Shown one piece after another: positions 33,701 through 41,451 of a stretch of DNA of 46,714 nt. The translations under genes were made by a program, and so were the position numbers. The stretch's first letter is position 1, and each line of letters opens with the position of its first letter. This DNA comes from an uncultured Rhodospirillaceae bacterium (GTDB taxonomy: Bacteria; Pseudomonadota; Alphaproteobacteria; Dongiales; Dongiaceae), in the NCBI GenBank assembly GCA_902826565.1, contig CADEFF010000021.1, positions 1 through 46,714 on the forward strand, written 5' to 3'. The notes beneath the pieces were generated by a model. The model did no database searches. It was not told the origin of the DNA and saw nothing but the letters and a program-made list of their open reading frames with translations.

Positions 33701-34211
33701 GCACCGGGATGCAGGCGTCCATGAAGGCGTATTCGGTCTGATGCGCAGTGGTGGAGGATTTGCAGGTGTGGTCGTCGCCGGCGAGCAGGAGCACGCCGCC
33801 ATGCTTCGCGGAGCCTGCGAGATTGCCGTGCCGCAGCACGTCGCCCGAGCGATCGACGCCGGGGCCTTTCGCGTACCACATGGCGAAGACGCCGTCGTAG
33901 CGCGAATCGCCGAAGAGATCGAGCTGCTGCGTGCCCCAGACGGCCGTCGCCGACAGATCCTCGTTCACCCCGGGCTGGAACTTGATGTGGTGCTTGTCGA
34001 GGAAGCGGCGCGCCTGGTTCATCGCCATGTCGACGCCGCCGAGCGGCGAGCCGCGATAGCCCGTGACGTAACCGCCGGTATTGAGGCCGGCGGCCTCGTC
34101 GCGGCGGCGTTGCATCATGGGCAACCGCACCAGCGCCTGCGTGCCGTTGAGGAAGACGCGACCGCGTTCGAGCGCATATTTGTCGTCGAGCGTGACGGCG
34201 GCGTGCTTCAT
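30723..34211 (-). CDS. Indolepyruvate ferredoxin oxidoreductase family protein (fused subunits)
   Basis: The 1162-residue protein is the fused form of indolepyruvate or 2-oxoacid ferredoxin oxidoreductase. The N-terminal part (about 1-420) resembles the pyrimidine-binding and transketolase-like regions; YFCSGCPHNTSTHVPEG and GIGCHYMAQWM (about 440-475) belong to the TPP domain. A ferredoxin-like segment near 635-690 has NERVCEGCGDC and CNKDYSCLKGFCPSF cysteines for Fe-S clusters. From about 735 the gamma domain shows GVGGTGVVTIGALIGMAA and GLAQKGGAVFSH. Such enzymes oxidatively decarboxylate aryl or branched 2-oxoacids to acyl-CoA. It lies 27 bases after the keto-acid cleavage enzyme gene. 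Substrate is not certain. Confidence 0.92.
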   Translation of the reverse strand: MKHAAVTLDDKYALERGRVFLNGTQALVRLPMMQRRRDEAAGLNTGGYVTGYRGSPLGGVDMAMNQARRFLDKHHIKFQPGVNEDLSATAVWGTQQLDLFGDSRYDGVFAMWYAKGPGVDRSGDVLRHGNLAGSAKHGGVLLLAGDDHTCKSSTTAHQTEYAFMDACIPVLSPAGVQEFLDLGIHGWALSRYSGCWVAFKCVAETVESTASVHVDPHRVKIVLPEDFEMPEGGLNIRTPSSPFASVQALELEMRLHRYKLYAALAYARANKLNHPVIDGPKRRFGIVTCGKSYLDVRQALDDLGIDEDHAREIGLSLYKVGMVWPLERDGIRHFAEGLEEILVVEEKRALVENQLKEQLYNWSENVRPRVIGKFDETGEWILPSADELTPARIARVIARRIARFYDSPRIRERLAFLEAKEESLTGYKPALKRVAYFCSGCPHNTSTHVPEGSRALAGIGCHYMAQWMDRNNETFTHMGGEGASWIGQAPFSKTPHVFQNIGDGTYYHSGLLAIRAAVAANVNMTFKILYNDAVAMTGGQPMDGPLDPPTVTRQLAAEGVTPILIVTDKPEVWEGRMDLAPGTRVYHRDRLDEVQRDLRELEGVSAIVYEQTCAAEKRRRRKRGLMEDPPKRVFINERVCEGCGDCADQSNCLSVVPVETEFGRKRLIDQSTCNKDYSCLKGFCPSFVTVEGGRPRKRKGSGPDALPPLPEPALPGIAAPYGILVTGVGGTGVVTIGALIGMAAHIEGKGCSVLDMTGLAQKGGAVFSHIRIAERPEDIHAVRLAAGGANLLLGCDIVVAASFDALAKLQKGHSRAIINTAQSITGDFLQDPDTQFPSDALGGAIAETAGRDTTEFVEATRLATALLGDSIASNMFMLGYAYQKGLIPVSAASLEQAIELNATAVAMNGQAFRWGRHAAVDLTTVDRLSRIADPRSAPRERAESLEDIVRIRSAELAAYQNEAYAARYRALVERVRAAEAERTPGRQGLALAVARYLHKLMAYKDEYEVARLHTDDSFRAAIESQFEGDYKIRYHLAPPLFAKRDPATGHLQKRSYGPAMRSAFKAMKRLRFLRGTAFDIFGYTAERRRERSLIVEYEALIAELLATLDHDNHRLAVALASIPEQIRGYGHIKDAHLERAKAREAELLEAFRNPAARPQAAE

Positions 34212-34238
34212 GCGGCGGGACGATCCATCGTCATTGCC

Positions 34239-35072
34239 TCAAGCCTGGGGCCGGAGCCCGAGCAGGCGGCGGGCCTCGGCCGGGGTCGCGGGCCGGCGGT
34301 CGTACTGCGCCGAGATTTCCGCGACGCGGGCCACGAGCTCGGCATTGCTGGCCGCGAGCCGGCCCTTCTCGAAATAGACATTGTCCTCGAGCCCGGTGCG
34401 CGCGTGGCCGCCGCGCGCGAGCGCCCAGTGGTTGGCGGTGAGCTGGTGCCGGCCGATGGCCGCCGCCGTCCAGGTGGCGCCGGGCAGCAGGCTGCCCAAC
34501 TCCTCCACCAGGAAATCGAGCGTGCGCTCGCGCGCCGGCAGCGCATTCGGGATGCCCATGACGAACTGCACATGTACGGGCGCCTTGAGGAGCCCGCGAT
34601 CCACCATGTCCTTTGCGTTATAAAGCATGGCGAGGTCGAAGACCTCGATCTCCGGCTTTACCTCGTGATCCAGCATCGATTTCGCAAGGCCTTCCACGAG
34701 CGCCGGCGGGTTCTCGTAGATCATGGTGGCGAAATTGACCGAGCCGGTCGCGAGCGAGGCCATGTCGGGCCGGTGCTGGAGCGCGCTGCCCCGCTCCGAG
34801 GCCTCGCGGCCGCGGCCGCCGGTCGAGAACTGCACGATGATCCCCGGGCAGTGCTTGCGGATGCCTTCCTGCACACGGGCGAAACGATCCGGGTCGGACG
34901 AAGACTTGCCGCTGTCGTCGCGCACATGGATATGCACCAGCGCCGCGCCCGCCTCGAACGCGGCCTGCGTGCTCTCGACCTGCTCGGCGGTCGAGATCGG
35001 CACGGCCGGGTTCTGCTGCTTGGTAGGCTGGCTGCCGGTGATCGCGACGGTGAGGATCACGGGATCGGCCAT
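34239..35072 (-). CDS. Beta-keto acid cleavage enzyme (BKACE, DUF849)
   Basis: The 277-residue protein belongs to the 3-keto-5-aminohexanoate cleavage enzyme family. ILTVAITGSQPTKQQNPAVP opens the TIM barrel; ALVHIHVRDDSGKSS holds the HxH that binds zinc, and QFSTGGRG and HARTGLEDNVYF match family positions. These enzymes condense a beta-keto acid with acetyl-CoA to give acetoacetate and a new acyl-CoA. The ATG at 35072 is chosen for family length; the frame runs upstream to 35129. It is the first gene of a likely operon with the 2-oxoacid oxidoreductase. The physiological beta-keto acid is unknown. Confidence 0.9.
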   Translation of the reverse strand: MADPVILTVAITGSQPTKQQNPAVPISTAEQVESTQAAFEAGAALVHIHVRDDSGKSSSDPDRFARVQEGIRKHCPGIIVQFSTGGRGREASERGSALQHRPDMASLATGSVNFATMIYENPPALVEGLAKSMLDHEVKPEIEVFDLAMLYNAKDMVDRGLLKAPVHVQFVMGIPNALPARERTLDFLVEELGSLLPGATWTAAAIGRHQLTANHWALARGGHARTGLEDNVYFEKGRLAASNAELVARVAEISAQYDRRPATPAEARRLLGLRPQA

Positions 35073-35215
35073 GGGCAGGAGGGCTCCTTGGATTTCGGCT
35101 ACCCTAGCGAAGCCGCGGAACCGGCGCAACGCAAGGCCGCCCGCGCAAGAAAGAGTGATTTGGCCCGGAGGCTGGGTTATATGAAGCGCTCGCGGAACCT
35201 TCGGCCGGAAACATC

Positions 35216-36196
35216 ATGACTGTCCTCGTCACCGGCGCCGCCGGCTTCATCGGATTCAGCGCGGCGCGGGCGCTGCTGCAGCGCGGCGAGCCGGTGCTCG
35301 GCATCGACAACCTCAACGACTATTACGACGTGCGCCTCAAGGAGGCGCGGCTCGCGGAGCTGCGCAAGCATGGCGATTTCCGCTTCCAGAAGCTCGATGT
35401 CGCCGACTGGGACGGGATGATGGCGGTGGCGAAGGCCAATCCGGGGATCGACCGCATGGTTCATCTGGCCGCGCAGGCCGGCGTGCGCCACGCCATGGTC
35501 GACCCCATGTCCTACATGCGGAGCAATCTCGACGGCCATGTCATTCTGCTCGAGGTGGCGCGCCGGCTCGAAGGGCTGAAGCATATCGCCTATGCCAGCA
35601 CCTCGTCGGTCTATGGCGACAGCAAGGCCATGCCTTTCTCGATCCACGATCCGGTGGACAAGCCGCGCTCGCTCTATGCGGCGACCAAGCGCGGCGGCGA
35701 GCTGATCTCGCTCGCCTACAGCCAGCTCTTCGGCATTCCGATGACGGGATTGCGCTTTTTCACGGTCTACGGCCCGTGGGGCCGGCCCGACATGGCGGCC
35801 TGGCTCTTCGCCGCGGCGATCATCGAGGGCAGGCCGCTGCAGCTCTTCAACAGCGGCAAGATGGAGCGCGATTTCACTTACATCGACGACATCGTGTTCG
35901 GCATTCTCGCGGCGCTCGACCGGATTCCGGCGCTGGATGCGGAGGGCCGCCGCCACGCCCTCTACAATCTCGGCAACAACGCCCCCGAGGACCTGCGGCG
36001 GTTTCTCGCCATCATCGAGCAGACCTGCGGCAGGAAGGCGATCATCGAGAATCTACCGATGCAGCCGGGCGACGTGGTGAAGAACAACGCCGACATCACC
36101 GAATCGCGGCGCGACCTCGGCTACGAGCCGCGCACGCCGATCGACGTCGGATTGCCGAACTTCATCAAATGGTACCGCGACTTCTACGGGAAGTGA
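35216..36196 (+). CDS. UDP-glucuronate 4-epimerase-like NAD-dependent epimerase
   Basis: The 326-residue protein is an extended SDR. Its NAD loop is GAAGFIG (7-13), the IDNLNDYYDVRLKEARL segment is typical of UDP-glucuronate 4-epimerases, Ser129-Thr-Ser-Ser-Val-Tyr gives the catalytic Ser/Thr, and Tyr154-x3-Lys158 (YAATKR) is intact. FFTVYGPWGRPDMA and DFTYIDDIVFGI also fit. It would make UDP-galacturonate for surface polysaccharide. The DUF488 gene starts four bases after its stop. It is divergent from the keto-acid cleavage gene. Confidence 0.9.
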   Translation: MTVLVTGAAGFIGFSAARALLQRGEPVLGIDNLNDYYDVRLKEARLAELRKHGDFRFQKLDVADWDGMMAVAKANPGIDRMVHLAAQAGVRHAMVDPMSYMRSNLDGHVILLEVARRLEGLKHIAYASTSSVYGDSKAMPFSIHDPVDKPRSLYAATKRGGELISLAYSQLFGIPMTGLRFFTVYGPWGRPDMAAWLFAAAIIEGRPLQLFNSGKMERDFTYIDDIVFGILAALDRIPALDAEGRRHALYNLGNNAPEDLRRFLAIIEQTCGRKAIIENLPMQPGDVVKNNADITESRRDLGYEPRTPIDVGLPNFIKWYRDFYGK

Positions 36197-36200
36197 GGCC

Positions 36201-36707
36201 ATGGCGCCCCGGAAACCGACGATCGCTACCATCGGCTACCAGGGCGCGAAGCTCGACGGGTTCCTCGCGACGCTGAAGGAAGCGGAGGTCGATCTCCTGA
36301 TCGACGTGCGGGAGATCGCCTTCTCCCGCCGCCGCGAATTCATGAAGCGCGCCCTCGAGGAGGCGCTCGCCGGCGCCGGGATCGGCTATCGCCACATGAA
36401 GGCGCTGGGCACGCCGAAACCCGGGCGGGACGCGGCCAAGGCCGGCGATCACGCAGGCTTCCGGCGGCATCTGCAGAAGCAGCTCGACAGCGACGCCGGT
36501 CGGGCGGCACTCGCCGAGGCCGCGACGTTCGTGCGCAAGCGTCGGGTATGCCTGCTCTGCATGGAGCAGGATCCGGCGGTCTGCCATCGCACCGAGGTCG
36601 CAGCGCGGCTCGGCAAGGAAACCGGTGCCGCAATCCTTCATCTCGATCCGGTCAGCACGGGGGAAACGCCGCCGACCAAGCCGGGGCGCAAGCCTCACCG
36701 GTCGTAA
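36201..36707 (+). CDS. DUF488 family protein
   Basis: The 168-residue protein has the DUF488 marks: IATIGYQG at the start, LLIDVREIAFSRRREFMK, and near the end VCLLCMEQDPAVCHRTEVAARL with the conserved Cys and His-Arg residues. The family is widespread and uncharacterised. It starts four bases after the epimerase gene, so it may be co-expressed without sharing function. Its 3' end overlaps the convergent acyl-CoA synthetase gene by 13 bases. Confidence 0.88.
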   Translation: MAPRKPTIATIGYQGAKLDGFLATLKEAEVDLLIDVREIAFSRRREFMKRALEEALAGAGIGYRHMKALGTPKPGRDAAKAGDHAGFRRHLQKQLDSDAGRAALAEAATFVRKRRVCLLCMEQDPAVCHRTEVAARLGKETGAAILHLDPVSTGETPPTKPGRKPHRS

Positions 36708-38485
36708 AGCGCCGCCAGCGCGTCGCCGTAGCGTTCGCGGATCTTGTGCCGCCGGATCTTGAGCGAGGGCGTCAGCATCGCATTCTCGATGGTGAAGGGC
36801 TCGAGCGTCACCATGAAGCGCCGGATCCGCTCGAAGGGCTGCAGCCGCTGATTGACGCGGTCCAGCACCGCGGCCATCGCCTTCAGGAACTCGGGATCGT
36901 TGGCGAGGTCGGCGTCCTTCTCGCGCCGGTTCTTGCGCGACCAGTCGGCGACGAAATCGGCATCGGGCACCAGCAGCGCCACGAGATGCGGGCGCCGGTC
37001 GCCATGCACCATCGCCTGGGCGATCTCCGGCTGCAGCACGAGGAAGCCTTCGATGCGGGCGGGCGAGGTGTTGTCGCCGCTCGAGAGTACGATGATGTCC
37101 TTCTTGCGGTCGGTGATGGCGAGATAGCCGTCGGCATCGATCTCGCCGATATCGCCCGTATGGAGCCAGCCGTCCACGACCGCCTTCGCCGTCGCATCGG
37201 CGTCGCGCCAGTATCCCAGCATCACCATCTCGCCGCGCACCAGGATTTCGCCGTCCTCGGCGATCTTGAGCTCGACGCCCGTCATCGGCGGGCCCACCGT
37301 ATGGAGCTTCGATTTGTAAGGCAGGTTGACGCTGATCACCGGGGCGGCCTCGGTCTGGCCGTAGCCCTGCAGGATGCGGACCCCGAGCGCTGTGAAGAAA
37401 AGTCCGATGTCGTAGTTGAGCGCGGCGCCGCCCGAGACCAGCGCCTTCAGCCGTCCGCCGAACCGCTTGCGGATCTTGCGCCGGACCAGGAGCTCCGCCG
37501 CGAGATCCTGCAGGCGCTGCCAGAGCGAGAGGCTGCCCGGCTTCTCGTAGCGCTGCTTGCCGAGCGTCAGCGCGCGCTCGAACCAGCGCCGTTGCGCCGG
37601 CTTCGCCTTGGCGAGGCCGCGCAGGATGCGCTGATGGATCACCTCGTAGAGCCGCGGCACGGCGGTCATGATCGTCGGTCGCGCCTCGGCGATGTTGTCC
37701 ATCAGCTTCTCGGCACTCTCTGCGTACCAGATCTCGGCGCCGATGGTCATCGGCAGGAACTGCCCGACCGTATGCTCGTAGGCGTGGGAGAGAGGGAGGA
37801 AGGAAAGGAATACCTCCTCGTCGAGACCGAGCTGCCGGATCACGTCGTGCGCGCCGCGGCAGTTATGCAGGATCGCGCCATGGCCCAGCATCACGCCCTT
37901 GGGCGTGCCGCCGGTGCCCGAGGTATAGATGAAGCAGGCCCTGTCCTTCCGCTTGAGGGCGGCGATGCGTTCCTCCAGCAGCCCTTCCGGCGTCCGCGCG
38001 CCTTCCGCCTTCACCTCGGCCCAGCCATGGACCGCCTTGCCGGGCCGCTGCGCGAGCTCGAGATCCTCGATGGCGACGATGAAGCGCAGCTCCGGCGCCT
38101 CGATCGCGGCGGGCAGGAAGCGTTTCGCGAGCGCCTTGCCGGAAACGATCGCCGCCATGGCGCCGCTGTGGGTCAGCACATGCTGATGATCGGCCGTGGT
38201 ATTCGTCGTATAGGCGGGAACGGTGACGCCGCCCGTCGCCATGATCGCAAGGTCGGCGATCGGCCATTCCGCGCGGCTCTCGGACAGGATCACCACCCGA
38301 TCGCCGGGCTTGAGGCCGAGCCCGAGCAGCCCGCGCGCCAGCGCCCGCACCTCGTTCGCCGCCTCGCGATAGCCGAGCGATTGCCACGCGCCGTCGGCTT
38401 TCCAGCGCAGGAAGCCCCGTCCCGCATGGCGCTCCGCCTGCTCGAAGAACATCTCGGGCAGGCTCTGCCAGCGTTCGTAGGACAT
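36695..38485 (-). CDS. Long-chain fatty acid-CoA ligase (AMP-binding)
   Basis: The 596-residue protein is an ANL-superfamily enzyme of the long-chain acyl-CoA synthetase (FadD15-like) type. The P-loop is YTSGTGGTPKGVML (187-200), the GYGQTEAAPVISVN motif and the DGWLHTGDIGEIDADGYL and DRKKDIIVLSSGDN segments of the hinge region follow. It activates fatty acids with ATP to acyl-AMP and then acyl-CoA. No membrane helix is evident, but peripheral association is common. It is divergent from cydA across 244 bases in which I see no reliable promoter, and convergent with DUF488. Confidence 0.92.
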   Translation of the reverse strand: MSYERWQSLPEMFFEQAERHAGRGFLRWKADGAWQSLGYREAANEVRALARGLLGLGLKPGDRVVILSESRAEWPIADLAIMATGGVTVPAYTTNTTADHQHVLTHSGAMAAIVSGKALAKRFLPAAIEAPELRFIVAIEDLELAQRPGKAVHGWAEVKAEGARTPEGLLEERIAALKRKDRACFIYTSGTGGTPKGVMLGHGAILHNCRGAHDVIRQLGLDEEVFLSFLPLSHAYEHTVGQFLPMTIGAEIWYAESAEKLMDNIAEARPTIMTAVPRLYEVIHQRILRGLAKAKPAQRRWFERALTLGKQRYEKPGSLSLWQRLQDLAAELLVRRKIRKRFGGRLKALVSGGAALNYDIGLFFTALGVRILQGYGQTEAAPVISVNLPYKSKLHTVGPPMTGVELKIAEDGEILVRGEMVMLGYWRDADATAKAVVDGWLHTGDIGEIDADGYLAITDRKKDIIVLSSGDNTSPARIEGFLVLQPEIAQAMVHGDRRPHLVALLVPDADFVADWSRKNRREKDADLANDPEFLKAMAAVLDRVNQRLQPFERIRRFMVTLEPFTIENAMLTPSLKIRRHKIRERYGDALAALYDR

Positions 38486-38729
38486 GGGCGGTTCGTTCCC
38501 CTGAGCCGTCGCGGCGCGCGCCGCAGGGGCCGTTATATCGTTACCTCGGAGGCTTCGCCACGGGGCAGGCGGCCGGCCGCCTTCGGGGCCGCCGCTGCGC
38601 TTGCCGGGGCGTGTATGAATAGTGGCTGGGCGCCGCCGACCGGCGGGCGGCCCGTCGCGGCGCGTGCCGGCAGGGTATTCGTGCTATCCTTCCGCCCGTG
38701 GTCGCGGCGACCGCCGACGGGGAGAAGCG

Positions 38730-40160
38730 ATGATCCCGGAAGTGACCGACGCCCTGCTTCTCGCGCGCGTGCAATTCGCCTTCACGATCGCGTTCCACAT
38801 CATCTTCCCCGCCTTCACGATCGGGCTGGCAAGCTACCTCGCCGTGCTGGAGGCGCTCTGGCTCCGGACACGGCGCGAGGTCTTCCTCGACCTCTTCAAA
38901 TACTGGCTCAAGATCTTCGCCATCACGTTCGGCATGGGCGTGGTTTCCGGCGTCGTCATGGCCTACCAGTTCGGCACCAACTGGTCGGTCTTCTCCGACA
39001 AGACCGGTCCGGTGCTGGGACCGCTGATGGCCTACGAGGTGCTCACCGCCTTCTTCCTCGAGGCGGGCTTCCTCGGCGTGATGCTGTTCGGCATGAACCG
39101 TGTGGGCAAGGGGCTGCATTTCTTCGCGACGCTGATGGTCGCGATCGGCACTTTCGTCTCCGCCTTCTGGATCCTCTCGGTCAATTCCTGGATGCAGACG
39201 CCGACGGGCTACGCCATCAACGCCGACGGGCAGTTCGTGCCCGCGGACTGGATCGAGGTCATCTTCAATCCGTCCTTCCCTTACCGCCTCGTCCATATGG
39301 TGCTCGCGGCCTATCTCACCACCGCGCTGGTGGTGGGGGCGGTCGGCGCCCTCCACCTGCTGCGCGACAACCGGGACGAGGCGTCCGGCATCATGTTCTC
39401 CATGGCCATGTGGATGGCGACGCTCGTGGCGCCGCTGCAGGTGCTGGCCGGCGACCTGCACGGGCTCAACACGCTCGAGCATCAGCCGGCGAAGGTGATG
39501 GCGATGGAGGGCCATTTCCGGAGCTATCCCGATGGCGCGCCGCTCTATCTCCTCGGCATTCCGGACGAGGCGGCGGGGGTGCTGCGCTATCCGCTCGCCA
39601 TACCGGGCGGCTCCTCCCTCATCCTCAAGCACGATCCTTCGGCGCCCCTCGCAGGGCTGGATAGCATCCCGCGCGAGGATTGGCCGCCGGTGGCGATCGT
39701 GTTCTGGTCATTCCGGATCATGGTAGGGATGGGGATTCTCATGCTGCTGCTCGGCGCCGTGAGCCTCGTCGCGCGGCTGCGCGGCCGACTCTATCGCGCG
39801 CCGCTGCTGCATCGCTTCGCCCTGCTCATGGGGCCGGCGGGCTTCGTCGCCGTGCTGGCCGGATGGGTCACGACCGAGGTCGGGCGGCAGCCTTTCACGG
39901 TCTACGGGCTGTTGCGCACCGCGGAGTCGGTTTCGCCGCTCGGCACGCCGGCGGTGGCCGCCTCGCTCGTCGCCTTCGTGATCGTCTATTTCATCGTCTT
40001 CTCGGCCGGCACTTTCTACATCCTGCGGCTGATGCGCCGCCCGCCGCAGCCGCACGAGCCGGGCCCGAAGGAGGGCGCGCCGACCCGCGCCGCCGGCATC
40101 ACGCCGGCGGCTGCAATCGCATCCGGCCGCACGCTCGAGCCAGGGGAGGGACGTCCATGA
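38730..40160 (+). CDS. cydA: Cytochrome bd ubiquinol oxidase subunit I (CIO-like)
   Basis: The 476-residue subunit has the heme ligands expected of CydA: His23 (FTIAFHIIF), His189 (YRLVHMVLA) and a Met at about 331 in FWSFRIMVG. Glu103 and Glu111 in YEVLTAFFLEAGF match the heme-pocket acids, and GWVTTEVGRQPFTVYG is the conserved quinol-side motif. The protein is about 45 residues shorter than E. coli CydA, consistent with the short Q-loop of the cyanide-insensitive oxidase (CioA) group. It has about nine helices. The ATG at 38730 follows GGAGAAG. The stop overlaps the cydB start (ATGA). Confidence 0.93.
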   Translation: MIPEVTDALLLARVQFAFTIAFHIIFPAFTIGLASYLAVLEALWLRTRREVFLDLFKYWLKIFAITFGMGVVSGVVMAYQFGTNWSVFSDKTGPVLGPLMAYEVLTAFFLEAGFLGVMLFGMNRVGKGLHFFATLMVAIGTFVSAFWILSVNSWMQTPTGYAINADGQFVPADWIEVIFNPSFPYRLVHMVLAAYLTTALVVGAVGALHLLRDNRDEASGIMFSMAMWMATLVAPLQVLAGDLHGLNTLEHQPAKVMAMEGHFRSYPDGAPLYLLGIPDEAAGVLRYPLAIPGGSSLILKHDPSAPLAGLDSIPREDWPPVAIVFWSFRIMVGMGILMLLLGAVSLVARLRGRLYRAPLLHRFALLMGPAGFVAVLAGWVTTEVGRQPFTVYGLLRTAESVSPLGTPAVAASLVAFVIVYFIVFSAGTFYILRLMRRPPQPHEPGPKEGAPTRAAGITPAAAIASGRTLEPGEGRP

Positions 40161-41167
40161 TCCTCGGCATCGACCTGGCCGCGATCTGGGCCTTCGTGAT
40201 CGCCTTCGCCGTCTTCGCCTATGTCGTGATGGACGGGTTCGACCTCGGCATCGGCATGCTGTTCCCGTTCTTCCCGGCGCGCCGTGACCGCGACGTGATG
40301 ATGAATTCGGTGGCGCCGGTCTGGGACGGGAACGAGACCTGGCTGGTGCTGGGCGGCGGCGGGCTGCTCGCCGCCTTTCCGCTCGCCTATGCGGTGCTGT
40401 TTCCGGCTCTTTACGCGCCGCTTACCGTCATGCTGCTGGCGCTGGTGTTTCGCGGCGTCGCGTTCGAGTTCCGCTGGCGCACCGAGCGCGCCAAGCCCTA
40501 TTGGGATTTCTCTTTCGCCGCCGGCTCCTTCCTTGCCGCCTTCGCGCAAGGGGTGGCGCTGGGCGCGATCCTGCAGGGGGTGGCGGTCGAGGATCGCCAC
40601 TATGCCGGCGGCTGGTGGGACTGGCTCACCGGCTTCAGCCTGCTGACCGGAGCGGCGGTCGTCGTCGGCTTCGGGCTGCTGGGTGCGACCTGGCTCGTCA
40701 CCAAGACGACGGGTGCGTTGCAGACGCGCGCCTATCGTTTCGCCGGATGGGGCGCCGCGCTCACGCTGGCGGCCATCTTCGCCGTCAGCCTCGCGACCCC
40801 CTTCCTCGACGCGGAGTACTGGCGTCGCTGGCTGCAATGGCCGCACATCCTCTTCACCGCGCCGGTGCCGATCGCCGTGGCGGTCGTGGCGCTGCGGCTC
40901 TTCGACGGGCTGCGCAAGCGGCGCGAATATGAGCCCTTCTTCCTGTCGCTCGCGCTCTTCGCGCTTTCCTATGCCGGGCTCGGCATCAGCTTCTGGCCCT
41001 ATATCGTGCCGGGCGAGATCACGATCTGGGAGGCGGCGGCGCCGGAATCGAGCCAGCTCTTCATGCTGGTCGGCGTCGTCGTGATGGTGCCGCTCATCCT
41101 CGCTTATACTGCCCATGCTTATTGGGTCTTCCGCGGCAAGGTCGATCCCGATGCCGGCTATCACTGA
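40157..41167 (+). CDS. cydB: Cytochrome bd ubiquinol oxidase subunit II
   Basis: The 336-residue subunit has about eight membrane helices and the CydB signatures IWAFVIAFAVFAYVVMDGFDLGIGML (in parts), APVWDGNETWLVLGGGGLLAAFP and FRGVAFEFRW. It forms the oxidase with CydA, reducing oxygen to water with quinol electrons. It overlaps cydA by four bases and is followed four bases after its stop by a small DUF2474 gene, a layout typical of CioAB operons. CydDC export genes needed for assembly are not in this window. Confidence 0.95.
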   Translation: MILGIDLAAIWAFVIAFAVFAYVVMDGFDLGIGMLFPFFPARRDRDVMMNSVAPVWDGNETWLVLGGGGLLAAFPLAYAVLFPALYAPLTVMLLALVFRGVAFEFRWRTERAKPYWDFSFAAGSFLAAFAQGVALGAILQGVAVEDRHYAGGWWDWLTGFSLLTGAAVVVGFGLLGATWLVTKTTGALQTRAYRFAGWGAALTLAAIFAVSLATPFLDAEYWRRWLQWPHILFTAPVPIAVAVVALRLFDGLRKRREYEPFFLSLALFALSYAGLGISFWPYIVPGEITIWEAAAPESSQLFMLVGVVVMVPLILAYTAHAYWVFRGKVDPDAGYH

Positions 41168-41171
41168 CGCC

Positions 41172-41327
41172 ATGGTCTCCGATCCGTCGCGAGGCGCGCC
41201 GCCGCCTGCGGATCCGAAGCGCCCGCTCTGGAGAAGGCTGCTCTGGTTTGCCTTGCTCTGGGCGCTCGGCGTCGGCGTCGTCTCGGCCGTCGCCTATGGC
41301 ATCCGGCTCTGGATCATGCCGGGCTGA
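41172..41327 (+). CDS. DUF2474 small membrane protein, CydX-like
   Basis: The 51-residue protein has a proline-rich start, the basic-aromatic PLWRRLLWFALLWALGV and one membrane helix ending in RLWIMPG. This matches DUF2474, small proteins encoded after cio-type cydAB genes and thought to be accessory subunits comparable to CydX. The start at 41172 is four bases after the cydB stop; in-frame starts upstream (41115, 41151) lie inside cydB. Confidence 0.8.
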   Translation: MVSDPSRGAPPPADPKRPLWRRLLWFALLWALGVGVVSAVAYGIRLWIMPG

Positions 41328-41373
41328 GAGCGAGTCGTCGCCGTGCGGGCGTTCGGGAAATCCGCCGATAGCC

Positions 41374-41402
41374 TTGGCGGCCGCCACCCGGACGCTTATA
41401 TC
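41374..41402 (+). promoter_or_regulatory. Candidate pepF promoter
   Basis: TTGGCG (41374-41379) and TATATC (41397-41402) are spaced by exactly 17 bases, with transcription expected near 41410 and a 40-base leader carrying GAAGGAA before the ATG at 41452. The -35 box is identical to that proposed at 12434-12439. Confidence 0.42.
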
Positions 41403-41451
41403 GCAGGGGTGCCGCTCCGCTCGTTCCGGTCCCTCCTGAAGGAATTGCCGC

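Noticed and set aside
35160-35183. TTGGCC and TATATG as a promoter for the UDP-glucuronate epimerase gene
   Set aside because: The spacing is 12 bases, too short for a sigma-70-type promoter.
30705-35219. A 1504-codon open frame on the plus strand
   Set aside because: It is antisense to the indolepyruvate oxidoreductase and BKACE genes; the translation is Arg/Ala/Asp/Val-rich with no domain. Long antisense frames are expected from high-GC codon bias.
36548-39664. A 1038-codon plus-strand frame
   Set aside because: It runs through DUF488, antisense to the acyl-CoA synthetase and out of frame in cydA, with no recognisable protein.
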